Shown here piece after piece: positions 17,217 through 27,422 of a DNA stretch of 64,000 bases. Below the pieces are notes generated by a model. That model was not told where the DNA came from, did not search any database, and worked only from the letters and a program-made list of their open reading frames with translations. Origin of the DNA: Streptomyces chumphonensis. GTDB lineage: Bacteria > Actinomycetota > Actinomycetes > Streptomycetales > Streptomycetaceae. The DNA lies in contig NZ_JACXYU010000010.1 of assembly GCF_014779715.1 (NCBI RefSeq), positions 1 through 64,000 of the forward strand. The letters are read 5' to 3'. Each line of letters opens with the position of its first letter. Position 1 is the first letter of the stretch. The translations under genes and the position numbers were made by a program.

Positions 17217-17422
17217 CGCCCGGACCGGTGCGGCCGCAGGCGTCGCCGTCCGAGCATGACGGCCTGCTCTCGTGGCGGTTCGCTGTCCGGCAAACCGGTG
17301 CAGAACATCTGCGATCGGCACGCCACATGCTGACCGTCGCGCAACGCGCGGCGATCCGAGGACGCCGCCCCCGGCTACGCGACGTTCCGCACGCCGGTGT
17401 TCCTGAGGCGCGCGTCACGCGC

Positions 17423-17458
17423 GTGGGCCCCGGCGCCGCGTACGGTGCCGGGGCCCAC
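17423..17458. terminator. Hairpin terminator after accA2
   Basis: Arms 17423-17437 and 17444-17458 form a 15-bp stem (one G-T pair) with a 6-base loop. It lies 19 bp past the accA2 stop and, being symmetric, could also stop transcription from the ATPase gene. The rest of 17217-17476 shows no gene. Confidence 0.75.
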
Positions 17459-17476
17459 GAGGAGCGGGAGGGGACG

Positions 17477-19255
17477 TCAGTCCTTGATCTCGCAGATGAC
17501 GGTGCCGGAGGAGATCGACGCGCCGACCGCCGCGTTGAGGTCCTTGACGGTGCCCGCGCGGTGCGCGTTGAGGGGCTGCTCCATCTTCATCGCCTCCAGG
17601 ACGACGACGAGCTCGCCCTCGGCGACCTCCTGGCCCTCCTCGACGGCCACCTTCACGATGGTGCCCTGCATCGGCGAGGCGAGGGCGTCGCCCGAGGCGG
17701 CGGAGGAGGACTTCTTCGCGGCGCGGCGGCGGGCGGGCTTGGCGCCGCCCGCGACGGCGGCGCGGGCCAGCGGCATGCCGAGCGACGCGGGCAGCGAGAC
17801 CTCCAGGCGCTTGCCGCCGACCTCGACGACGACCGTCTCGCGGCTGCTCTCGTCCTCGTCCTCCTCGGCGGAGGCACCGGCGAAGGGCTTGATCTCGTTG
17901 ACGAACTCCGTCTCGATCCACCGGGTGTGGACGGAGAACGGCTCGCCCTCGCGGCCGTGCACCTCCGGCGCGAAGGCCGGGTCGGCGACGACGACGCGGT
18001 GGAAGGGGATGGCGGTGGCCATGCCCTCGACGTCGAACTCGGCCAGCGCGCGGGCGGCCCGCTGGAGCGCCTGCTGCCGGGTGGCGCCGGAGACGATCAG
18101 CTTGGCGAGCAGCGAGTCCCAGGCCGGGCCGATGACCGAGCCGCTCTCCACGCCGGCGTCGAGCCGGACGCCGGGGCCGGCGGGCGGCTCGAACTTCGTG
18201 ACCGTGCCGGGGGCCGGCAGGAAGTTGCGGCCGGGGTCCTCGCCGTTGATGCGGAACTCGAACGAGTGACCGCGCAGCGGCGGGTCGTCGTAGCCGAGCT
18301 CCTCGCCGTCGGCGATGCGGAACATCTCGCGGACGAGGTCGATGCCGGTGACCTCCTCGGTCACCGGGTGCTCGACCTGGAGGCGGGTGTTGACCTCCAG
18401 GAAGGAGATCGTGCCGTCCTGGCCGACGAGGAACTCGCAGGTGCCGGCGCCGACGTAGCCGGCCTCCTTGAGGATGGCCTTGGACGCGCGGTACAGCTCG
18501 GCGTTCTGCTCCTGGGTCAGGAACGGCGCGGGCGCCTCCTCGACGAGCTTCTGGTGGCGGCGCTGGAGCGAGCAGTCGCGGGTGGACACCACGACGACGT
18601 TGCCGTGCCGGTCGGCGAGGCACTGGGTCTCGACGTGCCGGGGGCGGTCGAGGTACCGCTCGACGAAGCACTCGCCCCGGCCGAAGGCGGCGACGGCCTC
18701 GCGCACCGCCGAGTCGTACAGCTCGGGCACCTCTTCGAGGGTGCGGGCGACCTTCAGTCCCCGCCCGCCGCCGCCGAAGGCGGCCTTGATGGCGATGGGG
18801 AGGCCGTGCTCCTCGGCGAACGTGACGACCTCGTCGGCGCCGCTCACCGGGTCCTTGGTACCGGCGACGAGCGGCGCGCCCGCGCGCTGGGCGATGTGGC
18901 GGGCGGCGACCTTGTCGCCGAGGTCCCGGATGGCCTGCGGGGGCGGGCCGATCCAGTTGAGCCCGGCGTCGAGCACGGCCTGGGCGAAGTCGGCGTTCTC
19001 CGAGAGGAAACCGTAGCCGGGGTGGACGGCGTCCGCGCCGGAGTCGGCGGCGGCCTTCAGCACCTTGGCGACATCCAGGTAGCTCGTGGCCGGAGTGTCA
19101 CCGCCCAGGGCGAATGCCTCGTCAGCGGCCCGGACGTGCAACGCGTCCCGGTCCGGCTCGGCGTAGACGGCTACGCTCGCGATCCCGGCGTCCCGGCAGG
19201 CCCGGGCAACGCGGACAGCGATTTCGCCGCGGTTGGCGATGAGCACCTTGCGCAC
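17477..19255 (-). CDS. accA2: Acyl-CoA carboxylase alpha subunit (biotin carboxylase + BCCP)
   Basis: 592 residues from GTG 19255, preceded by AAGGAGGGAG. It fuses biotin carboxylase (MRKVLIANRGEIAVRVARAC; ATP-grasp FGGGGRGLKVARTLEE; ERYLDRPRHVETQ) to a biotin carrier domain with VLEAMKMEQP, where the Lys near residue 557 is biotinylated. It carboxylates biotin with bicarbonate and ATP and serves acetyl- and propionyl-CoA carboxylases through the beta subunit encoded at 21.2-22.8 kb, giving malonyl- and methylmalonyl-CoA for lipids and polyketides. Length agrees with streptomycete AccA2 (about 590). Confidence 0.96.
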   Translation of the reverse strand: MRKVLIANRGEIAVRVARACRDAGIASVAVYAEPDRDALHVRAADEAFALGGDTPATSYLDVAKVLKAAADSGADAVHPGYGFLSENADFAQAVLDAGLNWIGPPPQAIRDLGDKVAARHIAQRAGAPLVAGTKDPVSGADEVVTFAEEHGLPIAIKAAFGGGGRGLKVARTLEEVPELYDSAVREAVAAFGRGECFVERYLDRPRHVETQCLADRHGNVVVVSTRDCSLQRRHQKLVEEAPAPFLTQEQNAELYRASKAILKEAGYVGAGTCEFLVGQDGTISFLEVNTRLQVEHPVTEEVTGIDLVREMFRIADGEELGYDDPPLRGHSFEFRINGEDPGRNFLPAPGTVTKFEPPAGPGVRLDAGVESGSVIGPAWDSLLAKLIVSGATRQQALQRAARALAEFDVEGMATAIPFHRVVVADPAFAPEVHGREGEPFSVHTRWIETEFVNEIKPFAGASAEEDEDESSRETVVVEVGGKRLEVSLPASLGMPLARAAVAGGAKPARRRAAKKSSSAASGDALASPMQGTIVKVAVEEGQEVAEGELVVVLEAMKMEQPLNAHRAGTVKDLNAAVGASISSGTVICEIKD

Positions 19256-19643
19256 GATGGCTCCCTCCTTGAAACAAGCTGAGTTTAGGTACTGGCGACA
19301 CCACACGCGCAGTCTTCCAGTGGGGTGAGCTTGCCCACACGATCCGTAGCCGGGGGGCGCGCCCCCGGCTTCCGATCCCTTGTCGTCCCACGGTACGCCG
19401 CGAATACGACGCGAACACGAGCCTGACCGGAGCATCGCGCTGTGGCCGACGTCTCCCCCGGTGATCGTGCCCGACGGCGGTGGCGTTTTGTGGAATCCCT
19501 ACTAATGAACGGGGTTTTCTTTGCGACGCGCGGGTGACGGGCCGACGGGGTCCGAGCGACCCCTTGCCGCCGTCATTACCCCTGAGTAGCGTGCGCGGGC
19601 GACGGACGTGCCGCCAGGGGTGCGCGGACGGGAGGGGAGTGCG
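19256..19643. other. 388-bp divergent intergenic region between accA2 and a membrane protein gene
   Basis: No gene supported on either strand. It must hold the accA2 promoter (AT-rich CTAAACTCAGC on the minus strand near 19280-19290, close to the start) and the promoter of the rightward gene; the most AT-rich patch is around 19484-19523. No convincing paired -35/-10 or palindrome was found. Confidence 0.5.
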
Positions 19644-20138
19644 GTGGCACCGAGACGACCGGTGGCCGCGGTGACGGCCGTGGTGCTGATCCTCGAAGGG
19701 CTCGGTCTCGTGGCCGTGCACTGGGTCCTGAGCCTCTTCGTGCGTGGGCAGTCCATGTCGCTGGACGGGCTCGATCCCGACCACATGGTGTGGGGCGTCC
19801 GGGCGGCCGGGCTCGCGCTCGGCGGCTTCGTGGCCCTGTGCGGTGTGCTCGTCCTGCTCACGGCGGTGCGCGACCGTCCCCCCGGCCGGGCGGCGCGGGG
19901 CGCGCTGATCGGCTGCGCGGTCACCCACGGCGTCCTCGGCGCCGTCGCCGTCGGACTGGTCGGCTGGGGCGCGTTCGTCGTCCTGATGGCGGCCTTGGCG
20001 TTCGTGGTGCTGAACCTGCTCTCCTACCCGGCGCCGCCTTCCGCGAGCACGGGGCCGGTCTCAGGCGGCCCGAGCGGTCCACAGCGAGGTGATGGGCACC
20101 TCCAGGCGGGCCAGCAGCCGGCGCAGCAGGGGCAGTGA
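19644..20138 (+). CDS. Small integral membrane protein
   Basis: 164 residues from GTG 19644, with ribosome site GGAGGGGAG. Four hydrophobic segments are visible: AAVTAVVLILEGLGLVAVHW, then AGLALGGFVALCGVLVLLTA, CAVTHGVLGAVAVGLVGWGA, and FVVLMAALAFVVLNLL. The tail after the last segment is Gly/Pro/Gln-rich and overlaps the converging maf gene by 78 bp. No recognised domain. A comparable small membrane protein is common at this place in Streptomyces genomes; function unknown. Confidence 0.8.
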   Translation: MAPRRPVAAVTAVVLILEGLGLVAVHWVLSLFVRGQSMSLDGLDPDHMVWGVRAAGLALGGFVALCGVLVLLTAVRDRPPGRAARGALIGCAVTHGVLGAVAVGLVGWGAFVVLMAALAFVVLNLLSYPAPPSASTGPVSGGPSGPQRGDGHLQAGQQPAQQGQ

Positions 20139-20687
20139 GAGGCCGATGACGTTGCCCGGGTCGCCGTCGATCCCCTCCACGAAGGGCGCCGACCGGCCGT
20201 CGAGCGTGAACGCGCCCGCGACGTGCAGCGGTTCCCCGGAGGCGACGTAGGCGGCGATCTCGTCGTCGGACGGTTCGGCGAAGCGCACGGTCGTCCCGGC
20301 CGAGGCCGAGGCCCGTCGGCCGTTCGCCGTGTCGATGACGCAGTGCCCGGTGAGCAGCACCCCGGCCCGGCCCCGCATGGCCTTCCAGCGGGCGATGGCG
20401 TCCTCCGCGTCGGCCGGCTTGCCCAACGCCTCGCCGTCCAGCTCCAGGACGGAGTCGCAGCCGACGACCAGGGCCCCGGCGGCCTCCGGGCGCAGGGCGA
20501 CGGCGTCGGCCTTCGCCTCGGCCAGGACGAGGGCCAGCTGCCCCGGCGTCGGAGCGCCCAGCGCGTCCTCGTCGACCCCGCTGACGATCACCTCGGGTGC
20601 CAGCCCGGCCTGCCGCAACAGCTTGAGGCGGGCGGGCGACTGGGAGGCGAGCACGAGGCGGCGGGAGGGCGCGGCGGCAGCGGTCAT
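20061..20687 (-). CDS. maf: Maf family nucleotide pyrophosphatase
   Basis: 208 residues. Maf signature at the N-terminus (RRLVLASQSPARLKLLRQAG), then the conserved GCDSVLELDGEALGKP and the mid-domain RGRAGVLLTGHCVID. Members hydrolyse dTTP/UTP or modified nucleotides to monophosphates, a house-cleaning role, and overexpression inhibits septation in some bacteria. It is the last gene of the accB-accE-mmpB-maf string on the minus strand, 21 bp after mmpB. Confidence 0.94.
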   Translation of the reverse strand: MTAAAAPSRRLVLASQSPARLKLLRQAGLAPEVIVSGVDEDALGAPTPGQLALVLAEAKADAVALRPEAAGALVVGCDSVLELDGEALGKPADAEDAIARWKAMRGRAGVLLTGHCVIDTANGRRASASAGTTVRFAEPSDDEIAAYVASGEPLHVAGAFTLDGRSAPFVEGIDGDPGNVIGLSLPLLRRLLARLEVPITSLWTARAA

Positions 20688-20708
20688 GCGGACATAGTAA
20701 AAGGTTGG

Positions 20709-20837
20709 TCAACGCAGGCCGAGCACGATGGTCACCACCAGCACCACGGCGGCCAGCACCCATCCCGCCCGGCGCAGCTGCGCCTGCGCGGCGCGCAGTG
20801 ACTCCGGGGGCCGGTCTGGGGGGTCGGACCAGAGCAT
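20709..20837 (-). CDS. mmpB: MmpB-like morphogenic small membrane protein
   Basis: Only 42 residues: a short polar N-terminus (MLWSDPPDRPPESL), an amphipathic stretch RAAQAQLRRAG and one C-terminal transmembrane helix (WVLAAVVLVVTIVLGLR). Size, the MLWSDP start and location between the carboxylase epsilon subunit and maf match what I recall of MmpB, a morphogenic membrane protein of Streptomyces. The name is from memory and positional similarity; the molecular role is not visible in the sequence. Start ATG lies 35 bp downstream of a perfect 16-bp palindrome. Confidence 0.7.
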   Translation of the reverse strand: MLWSDPPDRPPESLRAAQAQLRRAGWVLAAVVLVVTIVLGLR

Positions 20838-20871
20838 GGGACCAGGGTGCACCCCGCCCGTCCCCGCCACC

Positions 20872-20887
20872 TGAGTACGCGTACTCA
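20872..20887. promoter_or_regulatory. Perfect 16-bp palindrome upstream of mmpB
   Basis: TGAGTACGCGTACTCA, perfectly symmetric, in the 109-bp gap between accE and mmpB. It is 35-50 bp upstream of the mmpB ATG, where a promoter would lie, and just beyond the accE terminator hairpin. This is a strong candidate operator for independent control of mmpB-maf. Binding protein unknown. Confidence 0.6.
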
Positions 20888-20900
20888 TTCCCGGCGTACC

Positions 20901-20927
20901 GCGTCCCGCGCACCGGACGCGGGACGC
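20901..20927 (-). terminator. Hairpin between accE and mmpB
   Basis: GCGTCCCGCG (20901-20910) pairs perfectly with CGCGGGACGC (20918-20927) around a 7-base loop, about 20 bp past the accE stop. It would end most accB-accE transcripts, making mmpB-maf a separate unit. Confidence 0.6.
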
Positions 20928-20946
20928 GGGACGCCGGACGGACGCG

Positions 20947-21150
20947 TCAGGCGGGCCAGTACGTCGTCCGCCAGGCCGCGGGGCCGGGGTGCGGGACGCG
21001 GCGGGGGACGAGCCGCGCCGGGTCGGACCACTGGGAGACGTCCCGCGCCCCGGGCCCGGCGGACGCGGCCGCGGCGGCGCGGGCCTGGACCACGGCCAGC
21101 GCGGCCGCCAGTTCCTCGGGTGTCGGGTTGCCGCGTAGGACCTTGATCAT
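20947..21150 (-). CDS. accE: Acyl-CoA carboxylase epsilon subunit
   Basis: 67 residues, starting MIKVLRGNPTPEELAAALAV, the typical start of the actinobacterial epsilon subunit (PF13822), followed by an Ala-rich linker and a C-terminal segment with WSDPARLV and WRTTYWP. The epsilon subunit binds the beta subunit and stimulates the carboxylase. It starts 16 bp after the accB stop on the same strand, so the two are co-transcribed. Confidence 0.93.
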   Translation of the reverse strand: MIKVLRGNPTPEELAAALAVVQARAAAAASAGPGARDVSQWSDPARLVPRRVPHPGPAAWRTTYWPA

Positions 21151-21166
21151 CTTCGGCCTCCGAAGG

Positions 21167-22762
<1,596 letters not shown>

Positions 22763-22995
22763 GGGGAGCGGCTCCTAGTCGTCCTCGGGGCTACCGACTC
22801 GTAGCGTAGCCGCGACGGCCCGTGTCGGCGGTGCGTCGTTGACCACACCGCAGGACGGTCCGGAAGGGTGAAATCCGCTGATGCCGGACGGGCGGGACCG
22901 GGCGTCGGCCGCCCGCTGCCGCCGCCCCCCCGCCGACGGGGCGCCGCACCGGTCGTGAAGGGGCGGCGGCCCCGACCGGCACCTACGCTGTGATC

Positions 22996-23904
22996 ATGAC
23001 ACCGCAGATGTCCTCGAACGCGCCGGGTTCCGCCGAGGGCGGAGCGTCCGCAGGGAGTCCCTGGGGCGACCTCGGACGGCCGCCGCTGAACGGCGCGGCC
23101 CTGCGTCGCGCGCTCCTCGTGCCCGACGGCCTGTGGAGCGACCTGGAGGTCGTCGCGCGTACCGGATCGACCAACACCGACCTGGTCGACCGGGTCCGCA
23201 GCGGCCCGGTGGAAGAGGGCACGGTCCTCGTCGCGGAGGAGCAGACGTCCGGCCGGGGCCGACTGGACCGGCACTGGGTCGCCCCGCCGCGCAGCGGCCT
23301 GTTCCTCTCCTTCGTCCTGCGCCCCGGCCCGGACGTCCCCCAGCGCGCCTGGAGCTGGCTCCCGCTGCTCGTGGGCGTCGCCACCGCCACCGCGCTGGCC
23401 CGCACGGCCGGGGTGGACACCATGCTGAAGTGGCCCAACGACCTGCTGGCCGAGGTGGACGGGGAGGAGCGCAAGATCGGCGGCATCCTCGCCGAGCGCA
23501 CGGGCGACGCCGCGCACCACGCCGTCGTCGTGGGCATCGGGATCAACGTCTCGCTGGGCGCCGGGGAACTCCCCGTCCCGGAGGCGGGATCGCTGCTGCT
23601 GGCCGGTGCGCAGGGCACCGACCGGGACCCGCTGCTGCGCGCGGTGCTCCGCTCGGTCGAGCGGTGGTACCGCGACTGGCGCGCGGCCGACGGGGACGCG
23701 GCCGCCTGCGGGCTCCAGGAGACCTACGCCGCCGGCTGCGCCACCCTCGGCCGGAGCGTGCGCGCCCTGCTGCCCGGCGGGCGGGAGGTCGTCGGCGAGG
23801 CCGTCGCGGTGGACGGCGACGGGCAGCTCGTCCTGGCCACCGGGAGCGGCGTCACGCAGCCCGTGGGCGCGGGCGACATCGTTCACCTGCGGCCCGGCGG
23901 CTGA
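22996..23904 (+). CDS. birA: Biotin-[acetyl-CoA carboxylase] ligase
   Basis: 302 residues from ATG 22996 (a GTG two codons upstream is equally possible). The catalytic core has the signature VARTGSTNTDL, the biotinyl-AMP loop EEQTSGRGRLDRHW (GRGR), KWPNDLL and GIGINVSLG. The C-terminal SH3-like BPL_C domain ends in GAGDIVHLR. It lacks the N-terminal HTH of E. coli BirA, so it is a ligase only, not a repressor. It activates AccA2 by biotinylation; divergent orientation to accB-accE fits shared need. Confidence 0.95.
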   Translation: MTPQMSSNAPGSAEGGASAGSPWGDLGRPPLNGAALRRALLVPDGLWSDLEVVARTGSTNTDLVDRVRSGPVEEGTVLVAEEQTSGRGRLDRHWVAPPRSGLFLSFVLRPGPDVPQRAWSWLPLLVGVATATALARTAGVDTMLKWPNDLLAEVDGEERKIGGILAERTGDAAHHAVVVGIGINVSLGAGELPVPEAGSLLLAGAQGTDRDPLLRAVLRSVERWYRDWRAADGDAAACGLQETYAAGCATLGRSVRALLPGGREVVGEAVAVDGDGQLVLATGSGVTQPVGAGDIVHLRPGG

Positions 23905-24055
23905 CCGGGGCCCGGTCCGGCCGCCTCGCCGGACGTGAGCTACGGCACACCTGCCGTATCGTTGTGGCGGTAGCGCGGCGCGGTGGGCGCGGTGTAGGGA
24001 ACGGAAGGGCAGTGCGCAGGTACGTCATGCGCGGGAACCGGGCAAGGGGCGGGCA

Positions 24056-25228
24056 GTGACCGCGAACGAATCGGCCGTTCCGCCCGCCGACGAGGGCGGC
24101 GGACGCCCCGGGGCGGCGGCCGGCGGGTCGGACGGGCGCGAGTCGCGGGACAGCACGGGCACCGCGACGGACCACGCCTTCTCCGAGGACCGCGACGGCG
24201 CCGAGGAGCGCGGCAAGGACAACCCCCTCGCGCTCAAGGTCGAGGAGCTGATCCTCGGCGCGGCCCGCACCTACACGCCGTTCCAGGCGGCCCGCGCCGC
24301 CGACGTCCCGATGGACCTGGCGGCCCGCTTCTGGCGGGCCATGGGCTTCGCCGACATCGGTCAGGCCCGCGCCCTGACCGAGGCCGACGTGCTGGCGCTG
24401 CGCCGCCTGGCCGGTCTCGTCGAGGCGGGGCTGCTGAACGAGGCGATGGCCATCCAGGTCGCCCGCTCCACCGGGCAGACCACCGCCCGCCTCGCCGAGT
24501 GGCAGGTGGACTCCTTCATCGCCGGGCTCACCGTCTCCCCGGAGCCCGGGATGAGCCGCATGGAGGTCACCTACCCGCTGGTGGAACTGCTGCTGCCGGA
24601 GCTGGAGGAGTTCCTCATCTACGTCTGGCGCCGCCAGCTCGCGGCGGCCACCGGACGCGTCGTGCAGGCGCAGGACGACGAGGAGATGGTCGACCGCCGG
24701 CTGGCCGTCGGCTTCGCCGACCTCGTCGGCTTCACGCGGCTGACCCGGCGCCTGGAGGAGGAGGAGCTGGGCGAGCTGGTCGAGGCGTTCGAGACGACGG
24801 CCGCCGACCTGGTGGCCGCGCACGGCGGACGGCTCATCAAGACCCTCGGCGACGAGGTCCTCTTCTCCGCCGACGACGCGGGCACGGCCGCCGAGATCGG
24901 GTTGCGCCTGATCGAGACGCTCTCCGGTGACGAGACGATGCCCGAGCTGCGCGTCGGCATGGCGTTCGGCACGGTCACGACCCGGATGGGCGACGTCTTC
25001 GGCAACACCGTGAACCTCGCGAGCCGGCTCACGTCGATAGCGCCGAAGGACACGGTCCTCATCGACGGCGCGCTGCGCGAGGAGCTGACGGCCGTCGGCG
25101 ACGCCCCGCACTCGGAGAAGGACTCCGGGCCCGGCGCGGGCTACCGCTTCGCCCTCCAGCCGCTCTACCAGCGCCCGGTGCGGGGCCTCGGCGTCGTCGA
25201 GCCCTGGCTGCTGGGCCGTCGCGGCTGA
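24056..25228 (+). CDS. cya: Class III adenylate cyclase
   Basis: 390 residues from GTG 24056. After a disordered acidic N-terminus, an alpha-helical region (FQAARAADVPMDLAARFWRA, DIGQARALTEADVLALRRLA) leads to a class III cyclase domain with GFADLVGFTRLTRRLEEEEL (metal-binding Asp), LIKTLGDEVLF and FGTVTTRMGDVFGNTVNLASR. This is the single canonical cAMP synthase of Streptomyces, needed for germination and colony development in S. coelicolor. No transmembrane segments. The gap upstream (150 bp after birA) should contain its own promoter. Confidence 0.94.
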   Translation: MTANESAVPPADEGGGRPGAAAGGSDGRESRDSTGTATDHAFSEDRDGAEERGKDNPLALKVEELILGAARTYTPFQAARAADVPMDLAARFWRAMGFADIGQARALTEADVLALRRLAGLVEAGLLNEAMAIQVARSTGQTTARLAEWQVDSFIAGLTVSPEPGMSRMEVTYPLVELLLPELEEFLIYVWRRQLAAATGRVVQAQDDEEMVDRRLAVGFADLVGFTRLTRRLEEEELGELVEAFETTAADLVAAHGGRLIKTLGDEVLFSADDAGTAAEIGLRLIETLSGDETMPELRVGMAFGTVTTRMGDVFGNTVNLASRLTSIAPKDTVLIDGALREELTAVGDAPHSEKDSGPGAGYRFALQPLYQRPVRGLGVVEPWLLGRRG

Positions 25229-25307
25229 CGCCCGCCGCACCCCGGCCTCCCGCCCGCGTGGTTAGAGTGTGAGCGGTCGTTAACACACCCGCGTGGGAGG
25301 GATCGCC

Positions 25308-26102
25308 ATGACGCGATACGGCGAGTACGTCGAGGTCCGCAAGGACGCCGGGACGCACGTCGCGGAGCTCGTGCTGGACCGGCCGAAGGCCATGAACGCG
25401 GTGTCGACGTCGATGGCGACCTCCATCGGGGAGGCCTGTGCGGCGCTGTCGGCCGACCGCGACGTGCGGGCGGTCGTGCTGACGTCCAGCAACGAGCGCG
25501 CGTTCTGCGTCGGCGCCGACCTCAAGGAGCGCAACCGCTTCACCGACGCCGAGCTGGGCCGTCAGCGGCCCTACGCCCGAGCCGCCTACACCGGCGTGCT
25601 CCAGCTCCCGATGCCCACGATCGCCGCCGTGCACGGCTTCGCCCTCGGCGGCGGCTTCGAGCTGGCGCTCTCCTGCGACCTGATCGTGGCCGACGCCACG
25701 GCCGTCGTCGGGCTGCCCGAGGTGTCCGTCGGCGTCATCCCGGGCGGTGGCGGCACGCAGCTGCTGCCGCGCCGGGTGGGTGCGGCCCGGGCGGCGGAGC
25801 TGATCTTCACCGCGCGCCGGGTGGCCGCCGAGGAGGCCCGGGCGCTCGGACTGGTGGACGAGCTGGTGGCCGAGGGGGCGGACCGCACCGAGGCGCTGGC
25901 CCTGGCCTCCCGCATCGCCGCCCACTCGCCCGTCGGGCTGCGCGCGGCCAAGCGGGCCCTGCGCACCGGCTGGGGGATGGCGCTCGCGGCCGGTCTGGAG
26001 GTGGAGGACGCGGCCTGGCGCACGGTGGCGTTCTCCGGTGACCGGGCCGAGGGCGTCGCCGCGTTCAACGAGAAGCGGACCCCGGAGTGGCCCGGGGAGT
26101 GA
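25308..26102 (+). CDS. Enoyl-CoA hydratase/isomerase family protein
   Basis: 264 residues from ATG 25308 with ribosome site GGGAGGG. Crotonase fold with the oxyanion-hole segments SNERAFCVGADLKER and HGFALGGGFELALSCD, and catalytic-region GLPEVSVGVIPGGGGTQLLPR carrying Glu at the usual hydratase positions. It would hydrate trans-2-enoyl-CoA in beta-oxidation or branched amino acid catabolism. Followed after 56 bp by the GGDEF gene on the same strand; no functional tie is evident. The in-frame start at 25293 would put the ribosome site within the gene. Confidence 0.94.
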   Translation: MTRYGEYVEVRKDAGTHVAELVLDRPKAMNAVSTSMATSIGEACAALSADRDVRAVVLTSSNERAFCVGADLKERNRFTDAELGRQRPYARAAYTGVLQLPMPTIAAVHGFALGGGFELALSCDLIVADATAVVGLPEVSVGVIPGGGGTQLLPRRVGAARAAELIFTARRVAAEEARALGLVDELVAEGADRTEALALASRIAAHSPVGLRAAKRALRTGWGMALAAGLEVEDAAWRTVAFSGDRAEGVAAFNEKRTPEWPGE

Positions 26103-26158
26103 CGGGCGGCGTACGGCCCGCAGCGCAGAGTGCGTCGAACCCTCCTAATCTGGGTCGT

Positions 26159-27340
26159 ATGGGTGACGATGCCAGGCTCTGTGCGGTGCTGCGGCTTGCG
26201 CAGGCCATGGCCGCCGCCCCGGATTCCGCCGAGGCGGCCCGGGCGGCGGCGACCGGTGCGCGGACGGCGATGGACGGGTCGTTCGCGGCCGTCTCGGTGT
26301 GGGAGCGGGCGCGGGGACGGCTGCGCGTGCTGGTGAACGACGGGCTGCTGGCGCCGGGCGAGGAAACGTTTCCGCAAGACGAGTCGTACCCCGTCCACGA
26401 CTTCCCGGAGATCGCCGAGTTCCTCCACGAGCGCTGGACGGGCGGCGAGGGCCCCCAGGCGTGGGTCGAGCGCGCGGACCCGGCCCCGCCCGCGCGCCCC
26501 ACGCCCGGGAGCGCCGCCGGTGCCCCGGACGGGGGACACGGGCCGCGCCGCGCCGCCGCGCTGCGCCGCCGGGGGCGGGGGAGCTGCGTCGTCGCGCCGA
26601 TCGTCCTGCACGGCCGGGCGTGGGGCGAGCTGTACGTCGCGCGCCCGCCGCACGGCGTGGTCTTCGGGCCGGAGGAGGCGGCGTTCGCGACGGTGCTGGC
26701 CGCCGTCGTCGCGGCCGGGCTCTCCCAGCACGAGCGGCTGGAGGAGGTGCGGCGGCTCGCGTTCACCGACCCGCTCACGGGCCTGGGCAACCGGCGTGCG
26801 GTGGACGCCCGGCTTGAGGAGGCGCTGGAGCGGCACCGCGCGGACGGCACGGTGGTGAGCCTCGTCGTGTGCGACCTCAACGGGCTCAAGGAGGTCAACG
26901 ACACCGCCGGGCACGCGGCGGGCGACCGCCTGCTCGAACGTTTCGGCTGCCTCCTGTCGCGCTGCGGGGCGATGCTGTCGGGGCTGTCGGGACCGCCGGG
27001 GGTGTCGGGTGCGCTGGCCGCCCGACTCGGCGGCGACGAGTTCTGCCTGCTCGCCATCGGCTCCCCGGCCGACGAGGTCGTGGCCGTGGCGGAGGAGCTG
27101 TGCGTGCGGGCGGGCGAGCTGGAGGCGGGCCACGGCGTCGCCTGCGGGGTGGCGTCCACCGGCGACCCCATCGGGCCCGTGCACTCGGCCCGCCGCCTGC
27201 TGCGGCTCGCCGACGCGGCCCAGTACCGGGCGAAGGCGGCACGGGCGGGCAAGCCGGTGGTGGCCGGGCGGGAGATCGTCCACCTCGCGGACGGGACCGA
27301 GCCGCCCGCCGGGGAGCGCCGCCGCTTCCGGGGCCGCTGA
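26159..27340 (+). CDS. GAF-GGDEF diguanylate cyclase
   Basis: 393 residues. An N-terminal GAF-like sensor (residues 1-190) with a Pro/Gly-rich disordered insertion (about residues 115-140) is followed by a GGDEF domain: FTDPLTGLGNRRAVDARL, VVCDLNGLKEVNDTAGHAAG and the intact active site RLGGDEFCLLA. The inhibitory I-site RxxD, normally five residues before GGDEF, reads Val-Ser-Gly-Ala, so feedback by c-di-GMP at that site is unlikely. c-di-GMP controls development through BldD in Streptomyces. From memory this corresponds to the CdgE-type protein near hutH in other species. Confidence 0.9.
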   Translation: MGDDARLCAVLRLAQAMAAAPDSAEAARAAATGARTAMDGSFAAVSVWERARGRLRVLVNDGLLAPGEETFPQDESYPVHDFPEIAEFLHERWTGGEGPQAWVERADPAPPARPTPGSAAGAPDGGHGPRRAAALRRRGRGSCVVAPIVLHGRAWGELYVARPPHGVVFGPEEAAFATVLAAVVAAGLSQHERLEEVRRLAFTDPLTGLGNRRAVDARLEEALERHRADGTVVSLVVCDLNGLKEVNDTAGHAAGDRLLERFGCLLSRCGAMLSGLSGPPGVSGALAARLGGDEFCLLAIGSPADEVVAVAEELCVRAGELEAGHGVACGVASTGDPIGPVHSARRLLRLADAAQYRAKAARAGKPVVAGREIVHLADGTEPPAGERRRFRGR

Positions 27341-27385
27341 CGGGAGTGCCGGGCGGGGCGCCCTCCGACCGGTCGCGTCCGGGGC

Positions 27386-27414
27386 GTGACAGGAAGGCAT
27401 TCAGTGCTTAGGGT
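27386..27414 (+). promoter_or_regulatory. Candidate hutH promoter
   Basis: GTGACA (27386-27391) and TAGGGT (27409-27414) are separated by exactly 17 bp. A start site 7-8 bases further on would fall at about 27421-27422, next to the ATG at 27423, predicting a leaderless or almost leaderless hutH mRNA. Confidence 0.45.
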
Positions 27415-27422
27415 GCGTGAAT

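Noticed and set aside
17217..17422. A small gene between the ATPase and accA2
   Set aside because: Frames are open but have no ribosome site, codon pattern or recognisable protein; only a terminator is supported.
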